From: Pontimicrobium aquaticum
GTDB lineage: Bacteria; Bacteroidota; Bacteroidia; Flavobacteriales; Flavobacteriaceae
Direction of reading: 5' to 3'
Length of the DNA stretch: 64,000 nucleotides
NCBI RefSeq assembly: GCF_005047595.1
Contig: NZ_SUPL01000003.1
Coordinates: 124,001 to 188,000 of the forward strand
In this document: positions 35,027 through 42,479 of the stretch, piece by piece
How the letters are laid out: each line of letters begins with the position of its first letter
Position numbering within the stretch: the first letter of the stretch is position 1
The notes under the pieces: generated by a model
The model's database searches: none
What the model was told of the DNA's origin: nothing
The model's input: the letters and a program-made list of their open reading frames with translations, nothing else
Position numbers and translations under genes: made by a program

Positions 35027-35479
35027 ATGAAAAACATTAGAATTATCATCGCCTCATTTAGCTTTATCCTGCTAACTTCTTGTGCTTTAAAACCAATTAC
35101 ATCCGAATATACATTCATAAAAACTAACATCGAAAATGTTGAACTGAATGACCTAGGCAATGGAAATGTTCTGATTTATAACGGAGCTAATATTTTACAC
35201 AAAATGGACAATACAGCTCGACTGAATATTTGGCTTGACCAAAAACCTCTTGGACAAATTAGACCAAGCGAGTATGTAATTATAAATCTCAAAAAAGGGA
35301 AACACCATTTTAAAGTATTACATATTGATGTTGTGAATATGAGAAGTGAACACGAAATTGAAATAGATAACAAAACCAAAGTCATAAAAATAAAACCAAC
35401 CATAACATCGAATAAATTAGAAATAACAAATGAGTTTCCTAAAAATTTCGATAAGTTTAAATATGCAGAAAAAAGATAA
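35027..35479 (+). CDS. Small DUF2846-like lipoprotein
   Basis: A 150-residue predicted lipoprotein with a lipobox (LTSCALKP, Cys near residue 19). The mature domain has the layout of DUF2846: a strand with ARLNIWLDQKPLGQIRPSEYVI near residues 64-86, then LKKGKHHFKVLH and further strands. That pattern (a small ligand-like loop, then G-x-Y, then G-x-H) is typical of the family, whose function is unknown. It stands alone, 116 nt after argE. No clear promoter is seen. Confidence 0.72.
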   Translation: MKNIRIIIASFSFILLTSCALKPITSEYTFIKTNIENVELNDLGNGNVLIYNGANILHKMDNTARLNIWLDQKPLGQIRPSEYVIINLKKGKHHFKVLHIDVVNMRSEHEIEIDNKTKVIKIKPTITSNKLEITNEFPKNFDKFKYAEKR

Positions 35480-35786
35480 AAAAACGCCACACAACAAAGA
35501 ACTGAACGTGTTCAAATAATAAAAGCAGGGGTTTTCATTGTTGACGGAATCTAAAGCTCCTACGACTATTATAACCTTACTCTGCTCTTTTGTTCTTTCT
35601 ATTAAATGATTAATATAATTAAAAGCAAACTTAGGATGTCTATAAGTAATTGCTACTACTCGCCTACTTCGGAAAATCCTCGCGTATTTTCACGCAACGA
35701 AACCATAGTGAAACACGTTAAACGAAATCCCAAAAATTGAAAGCCTCTTTAATTTCATTATCTTAGTTGAAACTAAAACAAACAAC
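35480..35786. other. Gene-free stretch with a promoter and possible decayed coding sequence
   Basis: No intact gene. On the minus strand, 35662 down to about 35510 reads as an open, protein-like frame (RVVAITYRHPKFAFNYIN) without a start codon. It may be a gene remnant or chance. The segment also has a small GAAAAT/ATTTTC hairpin (35671-35690) and a promoter for the downstream lipoprotein. Confidence 0.35.
35737..35766 (+). promoter_or_regulatory. Putative promoter of the 228-residue lipoprotein
   Basis: TTG (35737-35739), a 19-nt spacer and TATCTTAG (35759-35766), with one mismatch to TAnnTTTG. The predicted start is about 14 nt before the ATG at 35787. Confidence 0.45.
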
Positions 35787-36473
35787 ATGAAAAGAATAAT
35801 TATAGTATTTGCTTTTTTAGCAATATTAGCATCTTGTAACTCAGAGACAAAGACAAAAGACAATGGCACAGAACAATCTGATACCACAATCAAATTAGAA
35901 ACTGACACCTCAGGAGAAGTTGATATCGCTCTTAAAGATATTACCACAGATGAAGCTTTAATTGCAACCGCACTAATGGCTGCGCCTGAAGAAAGTAGAG
36001 CTAACGCCACAGTAATTGGCTACAATATGGCTGGAGAGTTTGTAACCCTAAAAGAAGGGAGTAATGAGTTTATTTGTCTGGCAGACGACCCAAATAAAGC
36101 TGGTTTTAGTGCAGCATGCTATCATAAAAATCTTGAACCCTTTATGGCTAGAGGAAGAGCGTTAAAAGCTGAAGGGAAAACGTTTCAAGAAATATTTGAT
36201 ATTAGAGAAGCAGAGGCTAAATCTGGAAAGCTAGATATGGGAGGACTTGGATCAGCGTTACATATTTATTTTGGTTCAGAAACACAATATAACCCTGAAA
36301 CCTCAGAAGTTCCAGGTGCACAATACAGATATGTGGTGTATATGCCTTTTGCTACTGCAGAGTCAACTGGTTTACCTGAAGTACCATTAGCTCCAAACCA
36401 TCCTTGGATTATGAACCCTGGAACACATAGAGCACATATTATGATTTCTCCTATACCTCAGAAAAAAGAATAA
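35787..36473 (+). CDS. Lipoprotein of unknown function
   Basis: A 228-residue predicted lipoprotein (lipobox ILASCNSE, Cys near residue 17). An acidic Thr/Asp/Glu-rich linker to about residue 50 is followed by a folded domain. That domain contains ATALMAAPEESRANATVIGY, a Cys pair (FICLADDP..SAACYHKNLEPFM) that could form a disulfide, and HPWIMNPGTHRAHIMI near the C-terminus with several His residues. I do not recognise the family. It stands alone between the gene-free stretch and the convergent SGNH-TPR gene. Confidence 0.7.
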   Translation: MKRIIIVFAFLAILASCNSETKTKDNGTEQSDTTIKLETDTSGEVDIALKDITTDEALIATALMAAPEESRANATVIGYNMAGEFVTLKEGSNEFICLADDPNKAGFSAACYHKNLEPFMARGRALKAEGKTFQEIFDIREAEAKSGKLDMGGLGSALHIYFGSETQYNPETSEVPGAQYRYVVYMPFATAESTGLPEVPLAPNHPWIMNPGTHRAHIMISPIPQKKE

Positions 36474-36559
36474 TATTTAATGGAAAGCTACAAAGGCGAA
36501 GCATAAACAAAGTTTTATAAAACATTATTACTTTCATAAAAACTATTAATTAACTAAAA

Positions 36560-38239
36560 TTAAATCCCTGTTGGAGGTGGTGGTGGTAGAAGCTCAGTTT
36601 GTCGTTGTTTAGATTTACCTTCTTTAAACCTTTTTAAGTTTGCTTCCATATAGGTTGCATTTTCATTACCAGTTTTTTTAGCTAGTTCATATCCTTTTGT
36701 GTAAACACTTAATCCTTTTTCAAACTCTCCAGCTTTTATTAAAGTTTCTCCATAACTATCATAAGTATTTACTGATTCTGGATACAAAATCATTGCCAGT
36801 TCGAAAATATTTAGTGCTTCATCTACTTTACCATCTTCAACAAAATTATATCCAACTGCATTCAAATATGCTTCTTCAGGCAAGTAAGATTTGCCTATTA
36901 AAGAACTATACTTTTTATAATAATTAATAGCAGCTTTTACATATCCTTTACTTTCTATGTCATTATTAAAAGCTGTTATCAATACATCTAATGCTTCTAA
37001 GTCTAATCCATTTTGATTATTTAGTCTAGATAAATTCCAATGTTTATAATTTGTAATATCACCACCAAAAGATTTAGATAAGCCATTTAATTTTTTGTTG
37101 TTAAAATAAAAATTGAGGTTAGAACTCATAGTTCTTAAGCTGTCAATTAAAATCATATTAAGTTGCTTATCTTTTAATTCAACATCTGTTACAAACATTT
37201 TATCTTGCCCATTTGGTGAGTAAAAAGAGATTTTTGCCTCTAAACTGTTTTCTATGTTTTCAACATCTAAGATTACTCCGAGGTAATTATTGCTATAGGT
37301 AGAAGTTCCATACCATCTTCCTTCTATTTCCTTAGTATCAATAACATCTCCTTCTGTAAGTTTAGGCAATACATATTTTTGTTTAGGCTTATTTATGTCA
37401 ATGTAACCACCTTTCTTACGGATATCTTCAACAACTTTCCAGCTTGTTTTTTGAATCGTTTGTGCATCAGTCTCTGAAATATCCACTAAAGGTTGGCTAT
37501 CTAAAGAAGGTTCACCTGTGCTTGATAATTGTAATCCTGAAATGACACCAGATAAGCCTAAAGGGCTTTCTTCAAGTAATGCTGAAAATATTGAAGTAGC
37601 CACCAAATACGAACCATAAGCAGATGGATGCGATCCATCTAAGTCATATAAATCAAATTTTGCCTGGTTTCGAACCTTATCCCAAACCAACCCAACTGGA
37701 ATCAATTTTGCATTGAGCTCTTTAGCAATTGTAGAATACGCATGTGTTAATATTTTTTGCTCCTCAGGACGTTGTTTAACCGACCATGTCATAAAAAAGG
37801 CCGTTTGTGCACCTATTTTTTTTATTTCAGTATCAAATTTTGTGGCATATTCATAAAAATGATCTGTTTGTCCAAAATAAATATCATTATCAATTATTAA
37901 TCCCATACCTAGCTTGCTTTGCTCTTGCAATATCACATAATCCCAATCATTCGATTTTATTACTTCCACTGCTCTACCCTCTTCCCAATGACGCTTCAAA
38001 GTCATACCTCCTTGACTAATTAGTTGAATTTCAATTGGTTTTTTAGGAAATTTTTCCCTAATCAAAGCCTTTAGCAACTCTGGTGAACTATTATAATAAG
38101 TATAACTATTTCCTATAAAAAGAACTTTTAACGAATCAGATTCAGTAGAATTTGAACACGATAGTATAGTAAATAGAATAAAGGCTAAATAAAAAAAACT
38201 TTTAATTGATTTCACTAGATTGATTTTAATAAATGACAT
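36560..38239 (-). CDS. SGNH hydrolase-like lipoprotein with C-terminal TPR repeats
   Basis: A 559-residue exported protein. After a lipobox (TILSCSNS, Cys near residue 28), the SGNH/GDSL core shows block I LFIGNSYTYYN near 41-51, a middle block with YVILQEQSKLG, and block V LDGSHPSAYGSYL with the Asp-His pair near 197-209. Thus a serine esterase-type active site is plausible. Residues about 285-400 form a beta-rich module, and about 430-540 contain TPR repeats (NAVGYNFVEDGKVDEALNIF). The protein ends in LLPPPPPTGI. Substrate is unknown. Confidence 0.82.
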   Translation of the reverse strand: MSFIKINLVKSIKSFFYLAFILFTILSCSNSTESDSLKVLFIGNSYTYYNSSPELLKALIREKFPKKPIEIQLISQGGMTLKRHWEEGRAVEVIKSNDWDYVILQEQSKLGMGLIIDNDIYFGQTDHFYEYATKFDTEIKKIGAQTAFFMTWSVKQRPEEQKILTHAYSTIAKELNAKLIPVGLVWDKVRNQAKFDLYDLDGSHPSAYGSYLVATSIFSALLEESPLGLSGVISGLQLSSTGEPSLDSQPLVDISETDAQTIQKTSWKVVEDIRKKGGYIDINKPKQKYVLPKLTEGDVIDTKEIEGRWYGTSTYSNNYLGVILDVENIENSLEAKISFYSPNGQDKMFVTDVELKDKQLNMILIDSLRTMSSNLNFYFNNKKLNGLSKSFGGDITNYKHWNLSRLNNQNGLDLEALDVLITAFNNDIESKGYVKAAINYYKKYSSLIGKSYLPEEAYLNAVGYNFVEDGKVDEALNIFELAMILYPESVNTYDSYGETLIKAGEFEKGLSVYTKGYELAKKTGNENATYMEANLKRFKEGKSKQRQTELLPPPPPTGI

Positions 38240-38267
38240 TTACTTCAATTTGTAACAATTGTTTACC

Positions 38268-38308
38268 TCTACAAATATAGAACAAATAAATTGCTCTACA
38301 AATGTAGA
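38268..38308. promoter_or_regulatory. Pair of operator-like palindromic repeats
   Basis: TCTACAAATATAGA (38268-38281) and TCTACAAATGTAGA (38295-38308) are direct copies with one difference, each with an inverted-repeat outline, 27 nt centre to centre. They overlap the promoter of the SGNH-TPR gene. A candidate repressor-binding region. Confidence 0.5.
38272..38301 (-). promoter_or_regulatory. Promoter of the SGNH-TPR gene
   Basis: On the minus strand, TTG (38299-38301), a 19-nt spacer and TATATTTG (38272-38279) match the Bacteroidota consensus fully. Both elements are embedded in the repeated TCTACAAATRTAGA motif. Confidence 0.6.
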
Positions 38309-38342
38309 ATATAATTCTTCAAAATTAAATCCTTAAAACCTA

Positions 38343-38373
38343 TTGCTCATTTATTTACTTTATGCTATTTTTA
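38343..38373 (+). promoter_or_regulatory. Putative promoter of the relA/spoT gene
   Basis: TTG (38343-38345), a 20-nt spacer and TATTTTTA (38366-38373), with one mismatch at the last base. The box ends 4 nt before the ATG at 38378, so the message would be leaderless or nearly so. Confidence 0.45.
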
Positions 38374-38377
38374 ATCT

Positions 38378-40591
38378 ATGACAGATGTTGAGATTGAAAA
38401 AGAAAATGCAGCCATTGCAAAAGAGTACAAAGAGCTCCTAAAAATTAGTTACCGTATGCTTACCAATGAGGATAAAAAACTCATTAGAAAAGCTTTTGAT
38501 GTGGCTGTTGATGCTCATAAAGACCAACGCCGTAAATCTGGTGAAGCCTATATATTTCATCCTATTGCAGTAGCTAAAATAGTGGCTTCTGAAATTGGTT
38601 TAGACGCCACCTCTATTGCAGCAGCATTACTTCATGATGTTGTTGAGGACAATCCAAACTACACTATTGACGATATAGAACAACTCTTTGGTGAAACCGT
38701 TGCCAAAATTGTAGATGGTCTTACAAAAATTTCATCTTTAAAAAAGGACATGAATGTGTCTATGCAAGCTGAGAATTTTAGAAAAATGCTGCTGACTTTA
38801 AATGACGATGTTCGTGTAATCATTATAAAAATTGCTGATAGATTGCATAATATGCAAACCATGGAATCTATGCGACCTGATAAGCAAGTAAAAATAGCTT
38901 CCGAAACACTTTATATTTATGCTCCTTTAGCACATAGAATTGGACTTTACAATATTAAAACCGAACTTGAAGACCTTGGTTTAAAATATACCGAACCTGA
39001 TGTTTACAACGATATCTTACTTAAGATAAAAGAAAGTAAAGAGCAACAAGATGCATACATAAAAGAGATTAGTGATATTTTAAAGTCTTCCCTCGACAAA
39101 GAAGGTCTGAATTATGACATTAAAGGACGACCAAAATCTATTTTTTCCATTCGCCGAAAAATGGTAAAACAAGGGGTTTCATTTGATGAAGTGTACGACA
39201 AGTTTGCTGTGAGGATTATATATAAATCTGATCTTGAAAATGAAAAGTTTTTAGCTTGGAAAATATACTCTATCGTTACCGACCATTTTAGACCAAATCC
39301 TATTAGATTACGTGATTGGATTTCCTCACCAAAATCAACTGGTTATGAAGCACTGCACATTACAGTAATGGGACCAAAAGGACGTTGGGTAGAAGTACAA
39401 ATTCGTAGTGAACGCATGAACGAAATTGCCGAAAAAGGTTATGCAGCTCATTATAAATATAAAGAAGGAAATGAGAAAGATGACAGCCTAGACACTTGGA
39501 TTAGCCGACTTCAAGAGGCATTAGAAAATCCCGATGGAAATGCTGTAGATTTTGTAGAACAGTTTAAGCTTAACCTTTACTCTAAAGAAATATTTGTTTT
39601 TACACCAACAGGCGAATTAAAGTCGCTACCAAAAGGCGCTACACCTCTAGATTTTGCTTTTAGTATTCACACAGAAGTTGGTATGAAAACGCGTGGTGCC
39701 AAAGTAAATGGGAAATTGGTCCCATTAAGTCACGAACTACAAAGTGGCGATCAGGTAGAAATTATGACTTCTGAAAACGCAAAACCAAACACCAATTGGT
39801 TAGATTATGCCACAACAGCTAGAGCGAGAAGTAAAATTAAATCATCTTTAAAAGCCGAAACTAAAGTTGTCGCCGAAGATGGCAAAGAAATTCTACGTCG
39901 AAAATTAAAGCAATTAAAAATTACGCTTAACGAAAAATCGGTCAATGAACTTGTAAACTATTTTAATCTTAAAACAAGTCTAGACCTCTTTTACCGTGTA
40001 GGTATTGGTACTATAGATAGTAAAATGTTAAAAGAATTTGCTGCTTCAAGAAGTAATGCTTTAGTAAGTTTCATTAAAAATAAAATAAATCGTAAGCAGT
40101 CAGTATCCAAAGAAGACCTTGAAAAAGATGAAATAACTGCCAAATATGATATGTTAGTATTTGGTAAGGAAGAAGAAAAATTAAATTACAAGCTTTCTAA
40201 TTGTTGCAATCCAATTCCTGGTGATCCAGTATTTGGGTTTTTAACTATTAATGAAGGCATTAAAGTTCATAAAAAAAATTGCCCTAATGCCTTGAGTTTA
40301 CAATCTAATTATGCCTATAGAATTATGTCGGCAAAATGGATTGACTCTTCTCAACAAGAGTTTACTGCTATTATAAAATTAAATGGTATTGATAATCTTG
40401 GATTGGTTAACGAAATCACTAAAATAATTTCCAGTAATATGCATGTAAACATGAAGAGTATTAGTTTCGATTCTGAAGGAGGTGTATTTAACGGAAAAAT
40501 AAATGTGGTCGTAAAAAACAATAACTTAGTAAAAAAATTAATGGACAGACTTAAAAAAATTAATGGTATAGAAAAAGTCTCTAGAGTTTAA
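38378..40591 (+). CDS. Bifunctional (p)ppGpp synthetase/hydrolase (RelA/SpoT)
   Basis: A 737-residue stringent-response enzyme. The N-terminal HD hydrolase domain (about 35-190) has AALLHDVVEDNP and IIIKIADRLHNMQTM, so hydrolysis is expected. The synthetase domain (about 230-345) shows VYDKFAVRIIY, RLRDWISSPKSTGYEALH and VEVQIRSERM. The TGS domain (about 400-460) reads IFVFTPTGELKSLPKGATPL. A Cys-rich region (LSNCCNPIPGDPVFGF) and a C-terminal ACT domain complete the long RSH architecture. It heads a long plus-strand run with fur and purA 27 and 7 nt apart. Confidence 0.96.
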   Translation: MTDVEIEKENAAIAKEYKELLKISYRMLTNEDKKLIRKAFDVAVDAHKDQRRKSGEAYIFHPIAVAKIVASEIGLDATSIAAALLHDVVEDNPNYTIDDIEQLFGETVAKIVDGLTKISSLKKDMNVSMQAENFRKMLLTLNDDVRVIIIKIADRLHNMQTMESMRPDKQVKIASETLYIYAPLAHRIGLYNIKTELEDLGLKYTEPDVYNDILLKIKESKEQQDAYIKEISDILKSSLDKEGLNYDIKGRPKSIFSIRRKMVKQGVSFDEVYDKFAVRIIYKSDLENEKFLAWKIYSIVTDHFRPNPIRLRDWISSPKSTGYEALHITVMGPKGRWVEVQIRSERMNEIAEKGYAAHYKYKEGNEKDDSLDTWISRLQEALENPDGNAVDFVEQFKLNLYSKEIFVFTPTGELKSLPKGATPLDFAFSIHTEVGMKTRGAKVNGKLVPLSHELQSGDQVEIMTSENAKPNTNWLDYATTARARSKIKSSLKAETKVVAEDGKEILRRKLKQLKITLNEKSVNELVNYFNLKTSLDLFYRVGIGTIDSKMLKEFAASRSNALVSFIKNKINRKQSVSKEDLEKDEITAKYDMLVFGKEEEKLNYKLSNCCNPIPGDPVFGFLTINEGIKVHKKNCPNALSLQSNYAYRIMSAKWIDSSQQEFTAIIKLNGIDNLGLVNEITKIISSNMHVNMKSISFDSEGGVFNGKINVVVKNNNLVKKLMDRLKKINGIEKVSRV

Positions 40592-40600
40592 AAATTAGTT

Positions 40601-40608
40601 TAAATTTG
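40601..40608 (+). promoter_or_regulatory. Putative -7 box of fur
   Basis: TAAATTTG matches TAnnTTTG in the 27-nt gap after relA/spoT, 10 nt before the fur ATG. No TTG partner at 17-23 nt, so it may be a weak internal promoter. Confidence 0.33.
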
Positions 40609-40618
40609 CAACGAATTT

Positions 40619-41074
40619 ATGAGTCCAAAAAAAGAAAATAAAAACCAAGACATTGTAAAAAATGTGTTCACTAAATTTCTAGAGGAAAACGGACATAGAA
40701 AAACGCCTGAGCGTTATGCCATTCTTCAAGAAATATACGATAGCAACGACCATTTTGATATAGAATCTTTATATATTAAAATGAAAAATAAAAACTATCG
40801 TGTTTCACGTGCCACACTTTACAATACAATTGAGCTTTTATTGGATTGCGCTTTGGTTAGAAAACATCAATTCGGACAGAATCAAGCACATTACGAAAAG
40901 TCGTATTTCGACAAACAACACGACCATGTTATTTTAACAGATAGTGGTGAAGTTATCGAGTTTTGTGATCCTAGAATTCAATCCATCAAGAAAACAATCG
41001 AAGACGTTTTTGATATAGACATTCATAATCATTCACTCTACTTTTACGGAACAAAAAAACAACCAACAAACTAA
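40619..41074 (+). CDS. fur: Fur-family metal-responsive transcriptional regulator
   Basis: A 151-residue repressor. The winged helix spans residues about 12-90, with [16 protein letters not shown] and the recognition helix [15 protein letters not shown]. The C-terminal dimerisation domain has the metal-ligand run [21 protein letters not shown]. There is a single Cys there and no second CxxC pair, so the structural zinc site of E. coli Fur is incomplete. Iron sensing is the most likely role, but Zur or PerR cannot be excluded. It lies 7 nt upstream of purA, an arrangement frequent in Flavobacteriaceae. Confidence 0.9.
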   Translation: MSPKKENKNQDIVKNVFTKFLEENGHRKTPERYAILQEIYDSNDHFDIESLYIKMKNKNYRVSRATLYNTIELLLDCALVRKHQFGQNQAHYEKSYFDKQHDHVILTDSGEVIEFCDPRIQSIKKTIEDVFDIDIHNHSLYFYGTKKQPTN

Positions 41075-41081
41075 TTACATA

Positions 41082-42353
41082 ATGGCAGTAGATTTACTAC
41101 TAGGTTTACAATGGGGAGACGAAGGCAAAGGAAAAATTGTTGATGTACTTACCTCTAACTATAATATTATTGCGCGATTTCAAGGAGGCCCAAATGCAGG
41201 ACACACACTTGTATTTAATGGTATGAAACACGTGTTGCACACGATTCCATCAGGAATTTTTCATGAAGACGCTTCAAACCTTGTTGGAAATGGCGTAGTC
41301 ATAGATCCTGTAATATTTAAAAAAGAATTAGATAAACTAGCCGAACAAAATGTAGATTATAAAAATTCATTATTAATCTCTAGAAAAGCACATTTAATTT
41401 TACCAACGCATCGTTTATTAGATGCTGCTAGTGAAACAGCCAAAGGAAAAGCAAAAATTGGTTCCACTTTAAAAGGCATTGGACCAACGTATATGGACAA
41501 AACTGGTCGAAATGGTATTCGTGTTGGTGATATAGAATTAGAAGGGTGGAAAGATAAGTATCGTGCCTTAGCTGATAAGCATGAAGCCATGATAGACTTT
41601 TACGATGTAAATATCCAATATGACTTAGCAGAATTAGAAAAAGAGTTTTTTGAAGCTATTGATGTTTTAAAATCATTAACTTTTATAGATTCAGAAGAGT
41701 ACATGTTTCAAGCGCAAAAAAATGGAAAATCTATTTTAGCCGAAGGTGCCCAAGGCTCACTGTTAGATATCGATTTTGGCACCTATCCTTTTGTTACATC
41801 ATCAAATACTACAGCAGCTGGTGCATGTACAGGACTAGGTATTGCTCCTAATAAAATTGGTGAGGTGTTTGGTATTTTTAAAGCATACACCACACGTGTT
41901 GGTTCAGGACCATTCCCAACCGAATTGTTTGATGAAGTTGGCGAAACTATGGGACGCGTTGGTCATGAATTTGGAGCAACAACAGGACGTAGTCGTCGTT
42001 GTGGATGGTTAGATTTAGTAGCTTTAAAATATGCATGCCAAATTAATGGTGTGACACAATTAATGATGATGAAGGCCGATGTGCTTTCTGGCTTCAAGAG
42101 TTTAAAAGTGTGTACAGCTTATAAATATAAAGGAGAAGAAATCACCCATTTGCCTTATAATATTGAAGCGCATAACGTCACTCCTATTTATACTGAGTTT
42201 AAAGGATGGAAAGAAGATTTAACTACTATGGAAGACGCTTCACAAATGCCAAAAGAACTAAACGATTATATCTCATTTTTAGAAAAAGAACTGGAAACAC
42301 CTATTAAAATAGTATCTGTTGGTCCAGATAGAAAACAAACTATTTTTAGGTAA
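41082..42353 (+). CDS. purA: Adenylosuccinate synthetase
   Basis: Converts IMP and aspartate to adenylosuccinate using GTP, the first committed step to AMP. The GTP-binding loop GLQWGDEGKGKIVD is at residues 7-20, with NAGHTLVFNG and KGIGPTYMDKTGRNGIRVGD near 130-149. LAEGAQGSLLDIDFGTYPFV is near 224-243, and GATTGRSRRCGWLD and the C-terminal SVGPDRKQTI follow. The length of 423 is normal. An intrinsic terminator follows 21 nt after the stop. Confidence 0.98.
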   Translation: MAVDLLLGLQWGDEGKGKIVDVLTSNYNIIARFQGGPNAGHTLVFNGMKHVLHTIPSGIFHEDASNLVGNGVVIDPVIFKKELDKLAEQNVDYKNSLLISRKAHLILPTHRLLDAASETAKGKAKIGSTLKGIGPTYMDKTGRNGIRVGDIELEGWKDKYRALADKHEAMIDFYDVNIQYDLAELEKEFFEAIDVLKSLTFIDSEEYMFQAQKNGKSILAEGAQGSLLDIDFGTYPFVTSSNTTAAGACTGLGIAPNKIGEVFGIFKAYTTRVGSGPFPTELFDEVGETMGRVGHEFGATTGRSRRCGWLDLVALKYACQINGVTQLMMMKADVLSGFKSLKVCTAYKYKGEEITHLPYNIEAHNVTPIYTEFKGWKEDLTTMEDASQMPKELNDYISFLEKELETPIKIVSVGPDRKQTIFR

Positions 42354-42374
42354 ACTTCTAGAATTAAATAAATT

Positions 42375-42411
42375 AAACCTGTAATCGACTATGTTGTTTA
42401 CAGGTTTTTTA
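42375..42411 (+). terminator. Intrinsic terminator of the relA-fur-purA unit
   Basis: AAACCTGTAA (42375-42384) pairs with TTACAGGTTT (42398-42407), a 10-bp stem followed by a run of T. Confidence 0.8.
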
Positions 42412-42479
42412 TACTAAAAGTTTATTAACTAGCAATAAAGAACTAATATAATAGTTATTTTTACCGTAAATAGTAAGCC

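Noticed and set aside
35176-35490. 104-codon minus-strand frame
   Set aside because: Antisense to the DUF2846-like lipoprotein, whose lipobox and domain pattern are convincing.
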